Assembly (NCBI GenBank): GCA_020746995.1
Contig: JAGPXD010000003.1
Span: 3,472,001-3,536,000, forward strand
Length of the DNA: 64,000 bases
Source of the DNA: Plectosphaerella cucumerina
Taxonomy: Eukaryota > Ascomycota > Sordariomycetes > Glomerellales > Plectosphaerellaceae
Direction of reading: 5' to 3'
Of this stretch, positions 1 through 10,191 are shown one piece after another. Position numbers and translations under genes: made by a program. Each line of letters starts with the position of its first letter. Within the stretch, counting starts at the first letter, position 1. The notes under the pieces were generated by a model, which made no database searches, had not been told where the DNA came from, and worked only from the letters and a program-made list of their open reading frames with translations.

Positions 1-2236
1 CAGGTGTGTATCGAGAGCATCTGAGGCATGTACCTAGAAACGGGACGGTTTCGGGGGCTTTCTTTCTAGCCACAGAGGAGTGTACATGTACGAGTAGTGT
101 CTTGGATGTTTTGGTCTGGCAGAAACGTGGATGTACCTTGGGAAGTGGAGGGGGGGCGTGGCCATGACCCCTGATATCAACAAGATTGAGGGCGTTGATG
201 CCCTTTCCCGGGAGTCCGATGCTCGCTCCCCGCCGTGTGCATCGAGACTGCCAGGCCACTCACTGAGCATCCATCCATCCATCCACCCTCCATCACGAAC
301 GGGAAGCTCTTATCATGCGTCAACTCGCCATGCAGTCAACCAGCCACGCCGTTCCATTGCCGCACCACACACTGTCACGCGCGGTCGTATTTACCCGGTC
401 AGCGATCAATTTGACTTTTTTCCTAAAGCCCCTTCTCTCACATCTCAACTCGATCGTGATTCCTTTCCCCCTTGTGCTGTTGTTCTTGTGCCTGGACTCG
501 AACCCCCAAAACGTTGAGGAGCTCGGGCCAGTGCGCCCATGCCACTGCGGGTCCGGGAGAGAACCGGCGAGCCGGCACCTGGGGCGGTCAGTCCCGCTTG
601 GGCTTAGCGGATGCGCACGCCGCATCCAACAAACGACGACCCCCCTGTGAGTCGCTCCTCCCTCCACTGCTCCAGCAGACCCCAGCGCCTGCACCGCCCT
701 GTTGTCGCCTGTCGCCCTGCCCAGTGGAACTGCCTCCATCTCCACGGTGCCTGCCGCCCAGCCCATCTCTTCCCCCCAGTGCCGCCGGGGTGCCGCAGAG
801 GTGCAGCGGCCTGCAGAAGCCCAGCCCGCCTCGCCATCCTCTCGGTTCGCGGCAACACAGGTCAGGTGCAGCAACCTTCACTCACCGCCAGACGCGCGCG
901 CGCCTCGTTCACGTCCGTCTCTCCCTGCCTGCCGGGCGATGCACGATGCTACCTCTATCTGTTGCAGAACGGGCGACGGATGAGTCGGAGAAAGCGCCGC
1001 GCACAGTGTGTCTGGAAACGATACGCCATATTCCAGGCTCCTTGCGAACGGGGGCAACGCAGGAATGCTCGCGGCAAGGCAAGGCGAAGCAAAGCGTTGA
1101 GCGCTCACCCCTGGCGACGGGCAAAGCACAATTGTCTGACGTGGAAACGCGGCGATCCCAAACATGGCCCAGGGCGGGTCTGCCACTTTCCACCATCCCA
1201 TCACGTCCCATCCACCTGGGCTAGGTAAGCATCTAGTAGGGGCTCGCTCGGTGGCCGGTCTGTCTGCCCTGAGCCCTCTCTATTTTTACCTGGCGCGACT
1301 CATCACTCATCAGTGGCGGCTGGCCGGGGCAACCGGGCCTCTGTCGTCGTCAGCCCTCGAGACGGGGCGGGCCCTCCGTCCATGCTCGACCGCGACGGGG
1401 ACAGCTGAGAGACGGAGCTTCTCCGTGGCCCGGCCCTCCGTGTCGAGGTCGAGGTCACGGTCGAGGCCTCCAGGGCGACGCTCTGCGATCCAGCATGTCT
1501 CTCACCGCCACCCTTCGTGGCTAGATCAGCCTATTGCTCTGAAGATCAGGGACCTTCTTCGCCTCGTGTCGATCGCCCAGCCATCTGAGACTCTCGCTCA
1601 CTCCCTCCCGTGCTCGCAGCCCTCCAGGGCAGATAGGGGCGGGCGCGGCGTGAAACTGGCGGGCGCCACTCCCGCCGAGCGCTGTTACCACCGCCGCCAG
1701 TGGCAGACGTCTTGTCATCACTGGTGAACTTGATAGATAGCGATGGTGCATCATACATCTACAGCTGTGTATCTCGTTGACTGCTTTAGAAGTCGAGGGA
1801 GGGAGGTGGCCTGGTGAGGTTCGCAGGTCTGATGTGACAAGGACGCGCCACTTCGCCAGGGATAGAGAGAGCTCTTGATGACATGGTGAATAGCGACTCC
1901 AGGTCCACAGGCGTGGAATAGGTCTCCAGATGCTCTGTTGCTGAGAGGAACAGGATGCCTCGTCAATGACACCTTTCTAACATTTCACACTCCCCCCAAG
2001 CATTTTGGAAGCGGTTGATAGCTGTGTTTTCGAAAGCGCATTCAAATTGTCAAAAACGACACCTAACCCAGCCAACCAACCCCATTTAACCGACCAGGCG
2101 AACATAGAGCCTCCGTGAAAATGTACTGAAGGCTGGCTCCGTATTCATGGCTCGTCAGATCGAAGAAACCTCTACTTTCAGCTTGTTGCGGATCAATCCT
2201 ATCTGATTTGTGTTTCGGAGGTCCACTTCAACAATC
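1..2236. other. Intergenic, no gene recognised
   Basis: The first 2.2 kb has several open frames up to 250 codons, but they overlap on both strands. None has convincing protein-like composition or a recognisable domain, so I read them as chance frames in GC-rich DNA. A short CATC-type tetranucleotide run lies near 270-290. Composition shifts from GC-rich (up to about 1.7 kb) to more AT-rich before the tRNA. A 3' end or leader of a gene outside the window cannot be excluded. Confidence 0.5.
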
Positions 2237-2336
2237 GGCACTTTGGCCGAGTGGTTAAGGCGTTGCCCTGCTATCTAATCCATAGCGGAGACAGGCAATG
2301 GGTTCGCCCGCGAGTGTTCGAATCACTCAGGTGTCG
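2237..2336 (+). tRNA. tRNA-Ser(GCU) with a 19-nt intron
   Basis: Cytosolic serine tRNA decoding AGC/AGU. The acceptor strands 2237-2243 and 2329-2335 pair over seven positions (two G-U), followed by discriminator G2336, as usual for serine. The D-arm has TGGCCGAGTGGTTAAGGC. The anticodon stem is TTGCC (2263-2267) with GGCAA (2294-2298). The anticodon GCT is 2270-2272. A canonical intron lies after position 37 at 2274-2292, and its ATAGC (2282-2286) can pair with the anticodon region GCTAT, as expected for a pre-tRNA. There is a class II long variable arm, then T-arm GAGTG-TTCGAAT-CACTC. Confidence 0.95.
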
Positions 2337-2341
2337 TCTGC

Positions 2342-2348
2342 TTTTTTT
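2342..2348 (+). terminator. RNA polymerase III terminator
   Basis: Seven T residues begin six bases after the tRNA discriminator base. This is the standard Pol III termination signal and fits the tRNA-Ser gene. Confidence 0.85.
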
Positions 2349-2999
2349 GCACTTTTTTCCCCATCACGAAAACGAGGGCCAATTCCGCCTGGCTGGGTAA
2401 CTGCAAATACGCAAGCCATCGACTTCAAACCCGCTGAGATGGACGCTTACTCGGGCGAAGCTTTGAGAGGGGAGATAAACGCCAGTCGGCACTCCCTTGT
2501 TCCAGCTGTCAGGGGTGGGTCTGAAATGGGGAGCGCGCTACAGTGTAAGACGTGGAATATCATCCTGGGGATAGCCCCTTTGCCTGACAAGCTGTGGCCA
2601 AGCAGGCAAATGACCAAGCGACACCATCAGCAGAGGTCGTTTGTGTGTGGCACAAAAATCTATGCTACTGGTAGCTGTCACTTGCGAGAGACTTCTAGCC
2701 GCGTCTGGAGGTTCTCGTGTATCACAGGCGTCTATCATCACAGCCCTGCAGTCTTGCTTCGGCGCACAACGCAGGGCCGTGGCGTTCACCGAACGACATC
2801 GCAGATCAGGCCACATGAGTGGTGCCGCGACATGCCGCGATTGCAGCCGCAAGTCACGTCATCCCTCGTGCAACCCACGTTCACTTGACTGCTCTGAAGC
2901 GTGGGTATCATGACCTTCATTTATCCCGGATCACGTCTATGCAAAGAATTCTTGCGGTTTAGATACCTTCTCGGCTCCCTCCCCGGACCTCACCCCGGC
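2349..2999. other. Intergenic, no gene recognised
   Basis: About 650 bp between the tRNA and the 3' end of homoserine kinase. It presumably holds the kinase 3' UTR at its right end. Open frames here overlap on both strands and show no recognisable protein. Confidence 0.5.
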
Positions 3000-4123
3000 T
3001 CATGACCGCAGCACCTGGGTGCCCTCGGCGGGCTCCAGCACGCGCCACTCGCACTCGATGGGCTTGGGGTTTGCCGCCTTGAGGGTGCGGATGATGCGCT
3101 CAGCAATCTCGTCAAAGTTGTCCGTGGCCAGGGCCAGGATGGTGGGGCCGGCACCGGACAGGCAAACGCCGAGGAAGCCCGGCTGGGTGCTGGGCGACAT
3201 GGAGTCGACAACCTCGGCGAGGCCGGGGATGAGGGTCTGGCGGTAGGGCTGGTGGATGCGGTCCTGCATGGCCAGGTGGATGAGCTCGGGGTCGGGCGGC
3301 GAGGTGCCGAGGGCGACGGGCAGCAGGGCGATGCGCTGCATGTTGAAGGTCTGGGAGAGGTCAGCGGCAGCACACGGGCACCAGGCACCAATGGAGAACA
3401 TACCACGTCCGGCCGGGTGTAGTGCGGCGGGAGAACCTCGCGGGCAAGGTGGGTGGGCACCTGGAAGCTGGGGATGATGGCGATGGCCTTGATCTCCTTG
3501 GCCCAGGGAAACTTGATATGGTGGCCGATGCCGTGGGGCGGGGCCGGGGGCGTCTCGCCCGTGTCGACGCCGCCGGCCGGGGCGGGCAGGACCTCGGACA
3601 GGGGGATCTCGATGCGCTGGACATCCTCGGGCTTCAGGGGCCGCAGGTAGGTGCCGACGAAGCCGCCGTAGAGGGAGGCGCCGACGTTGTCCGGGTGGCG
3701 CTCGATCATGAGGCAGAAGTCGAAGAGACGGTCGAGGTCGAGGTCGAGGTGGCCAACCTCGCGGCCGAGCATGACGCCGGCGACGACGGCCGAGCCGGAG
3801 CTGCCGAGACCGCGGCCCAGGGGGATGGGGTTCTTGATGTGCACGTGCGTCTCGACGGGGAACATGCGCTGGCCGTGGCAGCGCAGCACGTACAAGGCCA
3901 CGCGGGTGATGAGGTTGACGGACGGGTCGAGGCTGATGTCGCCCGAGCCCTCACCCTGGCCCTCGTAGGTGATGCGGCAGTTGAGCGGCTCCGAGGACGT
4001 GGGCTTGGACCGGTCGATGGTGACGTGCAGCTCGAGGTAGACGGACAGGGCGAGGCCGATGACATCGAAGCCGGGGCCGATGTTGGCCGACGACGACGGC
4101 GTCTTGATGACGAAGGTCTCCAT
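3000..4123 (-). CDS. thr1: Homoserine kinase
   Basis: ATP-dependent phosphorylation of L-homoserine to O-phosphohomoserine, the penultimate step of threonine synthesis in the cytosol. Two exons, 4123-3404 and 3350-3000, are separated by a 53-nt intron (GTATGT donor, GCTGAC branch, CAG acceptor), giving 356 residues, close to the usual fungal length. The start METFVIKTPSSSANIGPGFD is typical of the family. The GHMP-kinase ATP loop PIPLGRGLGSSGSAVVAGV lies near residues 100-120, and the C-terminal GHMP motif GVCLSGAGPTILAL is in exon 2. An in-frame ATG lies further upstream at 4378, but METF matches the family start. The gene diverges from the gene at 4705. TGACTC cores in the shared upstream DNA would suit general amino-acid control, which is an inference. 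Confidence 0.95.
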
Positions 4124-4704
4124 GGTTTGCAGCTGGGCTTCGTTCGCTCCTGGCGTTTGGCGAGCAGGGGGTTGTATTTGGTGTGAGCGTTTGCTTCCGC
4201 TGAGCTGGCTGTTTGATGCTGTGTTGTGCTGCTCAGTGAGGCATGGATGTCGGTGTGTATGTGTGTGACTCCAATCGGACGTGCCTGCAAAATCGGTGGT
4301 TCGTGCGCCCGATGTTCGGACCGGGGCCGGGATCACCAATGGGGGGAAAATGGGGGTAGTTGATTGGCGAAAGCTCAAGATGAAGCTCCCCGCTTAAAAA
4401 GGCGTGCAGGGTCGGATCTCGGCAGTCAGGGGAAAGGAACGAACGGCAGCTTCATCTTACCTGGGACTTTTTGTTCAATTCGAATCCCAGCACAAGGCCT
4501 CGAATCCTCAAGAAGACAAGTATCATTCTGCAGACTTGGTTTATCTGGTTTGTGTCGTTCTGAAGTCTGGGCCGTCGGTCACTCCCATGAGACCCTGGGC
4601 GTTTGGGGTGCCTGACTCGACCCTGGAACAAACGACACGAGTCCCCAGGCTGTCACCGAGAATTTCTCAACACGACACGTACACTCGTTGCTTCTATCTC
4701 CGCG
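4124..4704. promoter_or_regulatory. Bidirectional promoter between homoserine kinase and the 4.7-kb gene
   Basis: 581 bp separate two divergent start codons. TGACTC cores occur at 4266-4271 and 4613-4618; they match six of seven bases of the Gcn4/CPC1 site TGACTCA. No TATA box is obvious. Use of these sites is inferred from the neighbouring biosynthetic gene. Confidence 0.4.
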
Positions 4705-7179
4705 ATGGAGGAGCCTTCCGGACGCATCAAGGTAAGTATTCCGGACTCAATTGGCAATTGTTGTTGGTTCAATGCTGATGGCGCCCCAGCAACGCCCTGG
4801 TGCTCGGGAGCAGGGCTCTGATAGTCCCAGCACTTCGAATGGTGCCAGGACTTCAAGTAGCACCGGTATTCCGAGCAGTACCAAAGCTTCTAAGGGTGCC
4901 AGAGAATTCAAAGGCACAAAGGCACCAAACACTGCGAAGGCCTCGAAAGGCAACGCTCCGAGACAGGTTGGCAATTCTCAGGGAGCATCTCAACGGCCCG
5001 AGGGCGCTAACCCCAAGAATCGTCCCAAGGTGAGCCGACGAGCCACGTTCTCTGTGTGAACCTCGTTCCTAAAATCATGCCAAAGCGACGCGGCAAGGCT
5101 GCACCCGCATCGAAGCAGGCCAGTGACAAGCAGCTAGAATCCCAGCCCAGTGAGGGCAGTCATGTTTCGTGCCTTGCCGACGTAGGTCGCCCTCGCATTG
5201 TTACATTATCGCTCGCGCAGACTCGGCGCTAATAAAGTACCCAGACCCCTGTGAAGGCTGCCCATGGTTTTGCGACCGAGCCTGCGATCTTGGAAGGCCA
5301 GGTGGACAGCTCCCAAGCGCCGCTCCAAACCCCTGAGCCGATTACCGAGTGGGCTGATGAGACTGTCAACGACCTCGCCGAACACGCGACTCCTGTCGAA
5401 ACCTTGCCGAATACCCCTCTAGTCCCAGAGATCATCAGACGCACTCCCAGCACCTTGGGAGGCACAACTCCCGCTATCAGCGAACAGGCCGGCATCGACC
5501 CTTGCTCGGGGCCGGGTCTTGCCGCAGCATTGACAGCTCAAACGACCAGTGGCCTGTTGAAAGCATTTGGCGACATCAACCTGGCTGCGGGGTCCATCAC
5601 ACGACTTGACGATGAGCTGCGCAACGCCACTGTCTCTGATCGCCCTATGAACTCGGAATTTCTCGCGCAACTACACGCTCACGCCCGAACGCTGGGAAAG
5701 CTTTCCCGCAATCTCGCTCTCCTGGCTGAAACGAGTGTTATCGGGCGGCTTTCAGAGATGGCAGGGCCTCCGCAGTCACATATCTACGGGCTTCTGGGAA
5801 GTCTGCGGGATGCCCTCGGGGATATCGTCCGGAAGGTGGATGCAGACAACACCGATCCGAAGCAGCTCCTCTGGAGGACGGCAGAAGAATGCCTCCGCCA
5901 GGCAACCGAGCCCTCCGGGACGGTGCATATCGAAACAGCGCTGACGGTAGAGGAGACACACAGCATATCGGCCATGTACCGAGCGGATCGCGGCCTCCCC
6001 GCCGACGAGGACAGCAGTATGAGCTCAAAGGTCCCCAGCGGCCCGAAGCAGCTCAGCGAGTCCTGGGTTGCCTTTTGGACGCAGGTTCTGGACAAGTGTC
6101 CCGGAGGGCCGACACTGTTCAACCCGGCAAACTTCGGCCCCTCTGGTTCAAACATGGCGTATATGTTCCCTGTCAGCACCGATGTTCCCCGATATCTCTA
6201 CCGCGTCGTTCAATCGTCCAGATACTATGGCGAAAGCCTCGATCTGGCCGCTTCGAACATGTGGCTTTCGAGCGGAGACCAGCCAGGGCTGGCCGCTCCC
6301 GATTTGCTAAGCCTGGATCCTGAGGTCGCGGCCAAGAAGCTCATCCACCACTTGTCTAGCTGGCACACCTCGGATGATGATAACCTCGTATCTTGGAGCA
6401 GCTCGCTAGAGCACGCGTTGCAGAGCGCTATATGCAGGTTCGATTTCAGCGGTTTCGGCTACAATATCTTCGTCTGCGCAGTGGACACAACGAGGTTTCC
6501 GATGAGACAGTTTGCGCGAGACAGGTGGCTCCTCAGGGTCTACCGCGACACAGAGGCGGCCCGGGGATTGGGCAGGTTATATGATGCTCTTCTTGATGAC
6601 CAGTCGGTGTACAACGGCGAGTTCTTCTCTCAAGGAATGGTGAATCTCAAGGGCAGATCCTCCACCTGCAACCTCCTCGAATTGGAGTCTGCTGGGATCC
6701 AGGGACTGTACCCCGAGCTCTACATCAATTCTGGGGACTTGCTTCGACATGCCTGCGACTATAGAGTGGCGGAATTGCGCCGTCAGTGGTCCGCACGATG
6801 CAAGTCGACGCTGGAGGACATTGAGCGCGCCGTCTCCGTTGCCGAGAAGTTCGGAGCGCCGATAGACTCCATGGAGGTGGCCATCCAGCTATTGGCGTTC
6901 AAGAACCGTAGGATCTTCAAGAGGAGCAGTAGGCAGCCACGATTCCCAAGCCCGTGTGCCAATCGCTGACCGAGGACTTCAGGACCCAACGACAGTGTCG
7001 AGAAAATCAGCGCGGGCGACCCCGTCGAGCTGCGCCGATACCAAGAATGGACGTCGATGATCAGATCCGGCGCGCGGCAACAAGGGGCCCGTGCTGCGCT
7101 GGAGAAGTTCTTCTGGCTGGTACCGCAGTCCCTGAAGAATCGGTACCGCCCGACCTCTGAGTCTACGGCTGACGCCTGA
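4705..7179 (+). CDS. Uncharacterised protein, possible ADP-ribosyltransferase-like (DUF7587-type) domain
   Basis: Five exons by hand: 4705-4731, 4790-5029, 5086-5181, 5245-6907 and 6983-7179, giving 740 residues. All junctions keep frame. The last intron (75 nt, CGCTGACC branch) bypasses the stop at 6967-6969 and joins a final 65-codon exon. Residues 1-120 are Ser/Lys/Gly-rich with imperfect repeats and look disordered. The middle is mainly helical by appearance. The C-terminal part has DVPRYLYRVV, then DNLVSWSSSLEHALQSA, then YNGEFFSQGMVN. This order of Arg, Ser-x-Ser and Glu resembles the R-S-E triad of arginine-type ADP-ribosyltransferases and the fungal DUF7587 pattern, from memory only. 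Codon use is less C-ending than in the neighbours. Function is unknown. The exon 2/3 junction is the least certain. Confidence 0.7.
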
Positions 7180-7650
7180 GTCTGGATAGAGGTCGAGTAC
7201 AATATCTGTCATGTTGCATCTTGAGCCGACCGGTGTATTGGATATAAGATGCTACATCCGATTGGACACATGAGCGTTTTGGTCTGCTTCTAGGATGGGT
7301 TGTACAACTGCTATGTACTTTTACTTGTAATTTTGTGTCTTGGTATTTGTTCGAAGACTGATCGAGGGCAGCATCGCCCGGTTTGGTGAATCAAAGGAAA
7401 AGTAGTGGGAGGCCATACTGATTTGATCAGAAGTCTGTGCCAGAAACAACAATCTGGAAAGATATCTTATATGCAGATGCCAAAAATGAAGCTGGTGATG
7501 GTACGTCACTGTCGACCCCCACAGCGGGGTAGGTGCAGCTGAAGGGCAGAATTGGGCACGTCGGAGGGGCAACTCAACTCCGACCTCCTTCATCTCGGCC
7601 ATCCTGCAGATTACTCAACTCCCACTCCTCAAACCACAACTCAATTCACC
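7180..7650. other. Intergenic: 3' UTR and promoter region
   Basis: 471 bp between tandem genes. It is AT-richer around 7210-7480 and holds the 3' UTR of the upstream gene and the promoter of the reductase. No additional gene or clear element is seen. Confidence 0.5.
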
Positions 7651-8693
7651 ATGGCCGAAAAGACCGCACTTGTCACGGGCGCCACGGGCCTCCTGGGCCG
7701 CCAGATCGTCCGGGCCTTCGACAAGAAGAGCTGGAACGTCAAGGGAACCGGCTACTCCCGCGCCGACGGCGTGTCCATCTTCAAGGCCGACCTTGGCAGC
7801 TCCGATGAGGTCGAGAAGCTCCTCGACAATGTCAAGTATGTCTCCCTCTTCCTTTCCATGACACTCCGCTGAACATCGCAGGCCCAAAGTCGTCGTCCAC
7901 TGTAGGCTTCCCTCACACTCACACCCCGCCCACCGCTGACAGCTCAGGTGCCGCCCAAAGGTTCCCGGACAAGGTCGACAAGGACCCCGAGGCGAGCAAG
8001 GCCCTTAACGTGACGGCAACGCGCACCCTCGCCGGCCTCTGCGCCGCGCGCGACATCCTTCTTATCTACATCTCCACCGACTACGTCTTCTCCGGCAAAC
8101 CCGGCGACGCGCCCTACGAGGCCGACGCCACCCCCGGCCCCACGAACCTCTACGGCCAGACCAAGCTCGACGGCGAGCTCGCCGTCCTCGACGTCTACGC
8201 CAAAGCCGGCAAGCCCTCCCTCGGCGTCGCCCTGCGCGTGCCCGTCCTCTACGGCAAGGCCGAGACCCCCGCCGAGAGCGCCACCAACGTCCTCATGGAC
8301 ACCCTCTGGAAAGCGCAGGAAGCCAGCACAAAGGTCAAGATGGACCACTGGTCGATCCGGTACCCGACCAACACGGAGGACGTGGGACGGGTGTGCGCCG
8401 ACATTGCGGCGAGGTATCTCGATGCCGGGGATGAGAAGCTGCCCCGCGTGCTGCAGTTCTCCAGCGAGGACCGGATGACGAAGTATGAGATTTGCCAGAC
8501 TTTTGCGGACATCATGGGCCTGTCGATGGATAATATTGAGGCTAATACGGAGGGGAATGATCCGGCTGCAAGTGTGCAGAGGCCGTTTGATTGCCATTTG
8601 AGCACCAAGGCGCTGCGGGATCTGGGGATTGATGTGTCGACGAACGATTTTGTTGGATGGTGGCGCAGGGAGGTGAATGCCTTCCGCCACTGA
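7651..8693 (+). CDS. NAD(P)-dependent reductase, MAT2B / RmlD-like SDR
   Basis: Extended short-chain dehydrogenase/reductase of 316 residues, related to dTDP-4-dehydrorhamnose reductase and to the regulatory beta subunit of methionine adenosyltransferase. Exons are 7651-7835, 7882-7901 and 7948-8693. The middle exon is only 20 nt and sits between two 46-nt introns; it encodes PKVVVHC with its flanking bases. The Rossmann motif TGATGLLG is near residues 9-16, followed by the STDYVFSG motif and LYGQTKLDGE carrying the catalytic Tyr-x-x-x-Lys. In fungi this family is usually annotated as MAT2B-like. Whether it binds SAM synthetase or reduces a sugar nucleotide cannot be told from sequence. Start and splice sites keep the frame throughout. 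Confidence 0.88.
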
Positions 8694-9620
8694 GCTGGCA
8701 CGGGATATATTTCAATGACAAAGGCCTTGCTACCGCTACCGGTCATGATCTTGATGGCTGTCTCTTGATACAGGACAGGAGTGTCGCCCGTCATGATGGG
8801 GTCTGGTGGTGTCGCTTTGAAGAACGGGTATTACTGTTGCAGCTTGCCGCCCCATGAGCAGACATCTTGCTGTGGACGAGACTAATCCAAGTGCTTGTCA
8901 CTGATCTATCTGAGGGCGACATCGGTATTTGGAAACCTCTCGGCCGAAGTCCAACCCGTGTACGACCTCTGGAAGCTTTTGACCCTTAGGCATAGCATGG
9001 CCACATCGAGGCGTGGGAGGGAACCGGGCTCAGCCACAACACCCCCCCCCCCCCCCCCCCATCACCAGTTCGCAGGCAACCTGGAAAGCGGCAAGGCACA
9101 TCAAGGAAAAGTCGTTCTACTACCCCGCCAGTCCCTGATCCCTGGTGGCCTCCTCCTGGTGCGGGTGCGGTACGGTACCCGGCGCCAGCAACTCTCCAAA
9201 AAGTCCCCTGGAGAGGCCTTCCGGGGTCTAGACGACGGCGTGTAAATAGGCCGATTCTCATGCACGATTACTTTGTCGCCTAACAGGCTGCCACTTTCGC
9301 TTCGCAGCCACAACCGCCGTCCACGGACTATGCTCCGTGTCGGTGCGAATGGCCGTCTCTTTGATAGGAATGTCGAAAAGCGTGCGCCCGGGACAGGGGC
9401 AGAGGCCTTGTTTTGACGGCCTCCGACCCCTCGCGGGAGGCGCTGGCTGTGCTCGCGACCCCTGGCTGTCGACATGGCAGGGCTGACTTGTTGCATGTGG
9501 TGTGCCTTTGGTGGATGTAACCCCGGCGAGCTGAGCTGAATTAAATACCTGGTTCGTGCCGCTCACCGCTGTCCTTGGGCTCTCAAACACCATAGCTTGG
9601 GCCCAAGAAGCAATCTCACG
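8694..9620. other. Intergenic with poly-C tract
   Basis: 927 bp between two genes on the same strand. It contains the reductase 3' UTR, a 19-nt cytosine run and the promoter of the small membrane protein. No coding frame looks real. Confidence 0.5.
9042..9060. repeat. C19 homopolymer
   Basis: An uninterrupted run of 19 cytosines following A9041. Such runs can form G-quadruplex (minus strand) or i-motif structures, and they are also prone to sequencing error, so the exact length is uncertain. Confidence 0.85.
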
Positions 9621-10191
9621 ATGAATCGACCTACCGCGACACTCACCATGGTCGTCGACGACATTTCCCGCCACAAAAGCCGTTATTTGGGACAGTTGAT
9701 TCTGCGCACCATCGCGAGCCTCATGAGCTTGGCCATCTTCGCCCTGGCTGTTTACACCCTGGCCAAGTTCAACGTCTCGTTCAAGATCACATTTGCCGTG
9801 GCTGTCGTGGTCCCCGTCTACAACACAATCCGCTGTGTTGCCTATCTGGCGCTGTACCGGTCGCGGCCAGCGCCAGAGGGTCAGATGACGAGGCCTGTGG
9901 GCGGGCTGCGCATGTTCCTGAGCGACATGTTCTTGATCATCCTGTGCGCCATATCGGCGGGTATGCTGGGATACGCTGCGACCAAGAAGAGGCGGACATT
10001 CGCGGCAGACCTCCCCAGGCTCATCACGTTGGGCCTTCAAGTTGGTGTTGGGTAAGTCGGCTCTCTTGGCAATCCAAGGCTTGATGCTGACGAGAATATG
10101 TAGCGTGGTGCAACTGGCGGCTGCCATCTGGAACCTGATAGGCTCCAGGGACTCGGCGAAGAACTATGAGCCGGTCGATAATGGCGTCTGA
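9621..10191 (+). CDS. Small four-TM membrane protein, unknown function
   Basis: Two exons, 9621-10051 and 10104-10191, with a 52-nt intron (GTAAGT donor, GCTGAC branch, TAG acceptor), giving 172 residues. I do not recognise a named family. Four hydrophobic segments lie at about residues 22-46, 52-77, 95-120 and 131-157. The first ends LAVYTLAKF and the last contains VQLAAAIWNLIGS. Loops are short, and the tail KNYEPVDNGV is polar. The layout resembles small MARVEL-like fungal membrane proteins, but no signature residue supports that name. The ATG at 9621 is the first in frame. There is no signal peptide distinct from TM1. Confidence 0.8.

Noticed and set aside
487..520. tRNA-like T-arm on the minus strand (GGGGGTTCGAGTCC)
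   Set aside because: The 3' half-like motif has a mismatched T-stem, no matching acceptor strand within 100 nt and no credible anticodon arm.
611..1228. 205- and 250-codon frames at the left end
   Set aside because: They overlap each other and frames on the other strand, lack domains and have Pro/Arg/Ser composition typical of chance frames in GC-rich DNA.
3422..4186. 254-codon plus-strand frame inside homoserine kinase
   Set aside because: Antisense shadow of the kinase; its Gly/Asp/Val-rich composition follows from the codon bias of the real gene.
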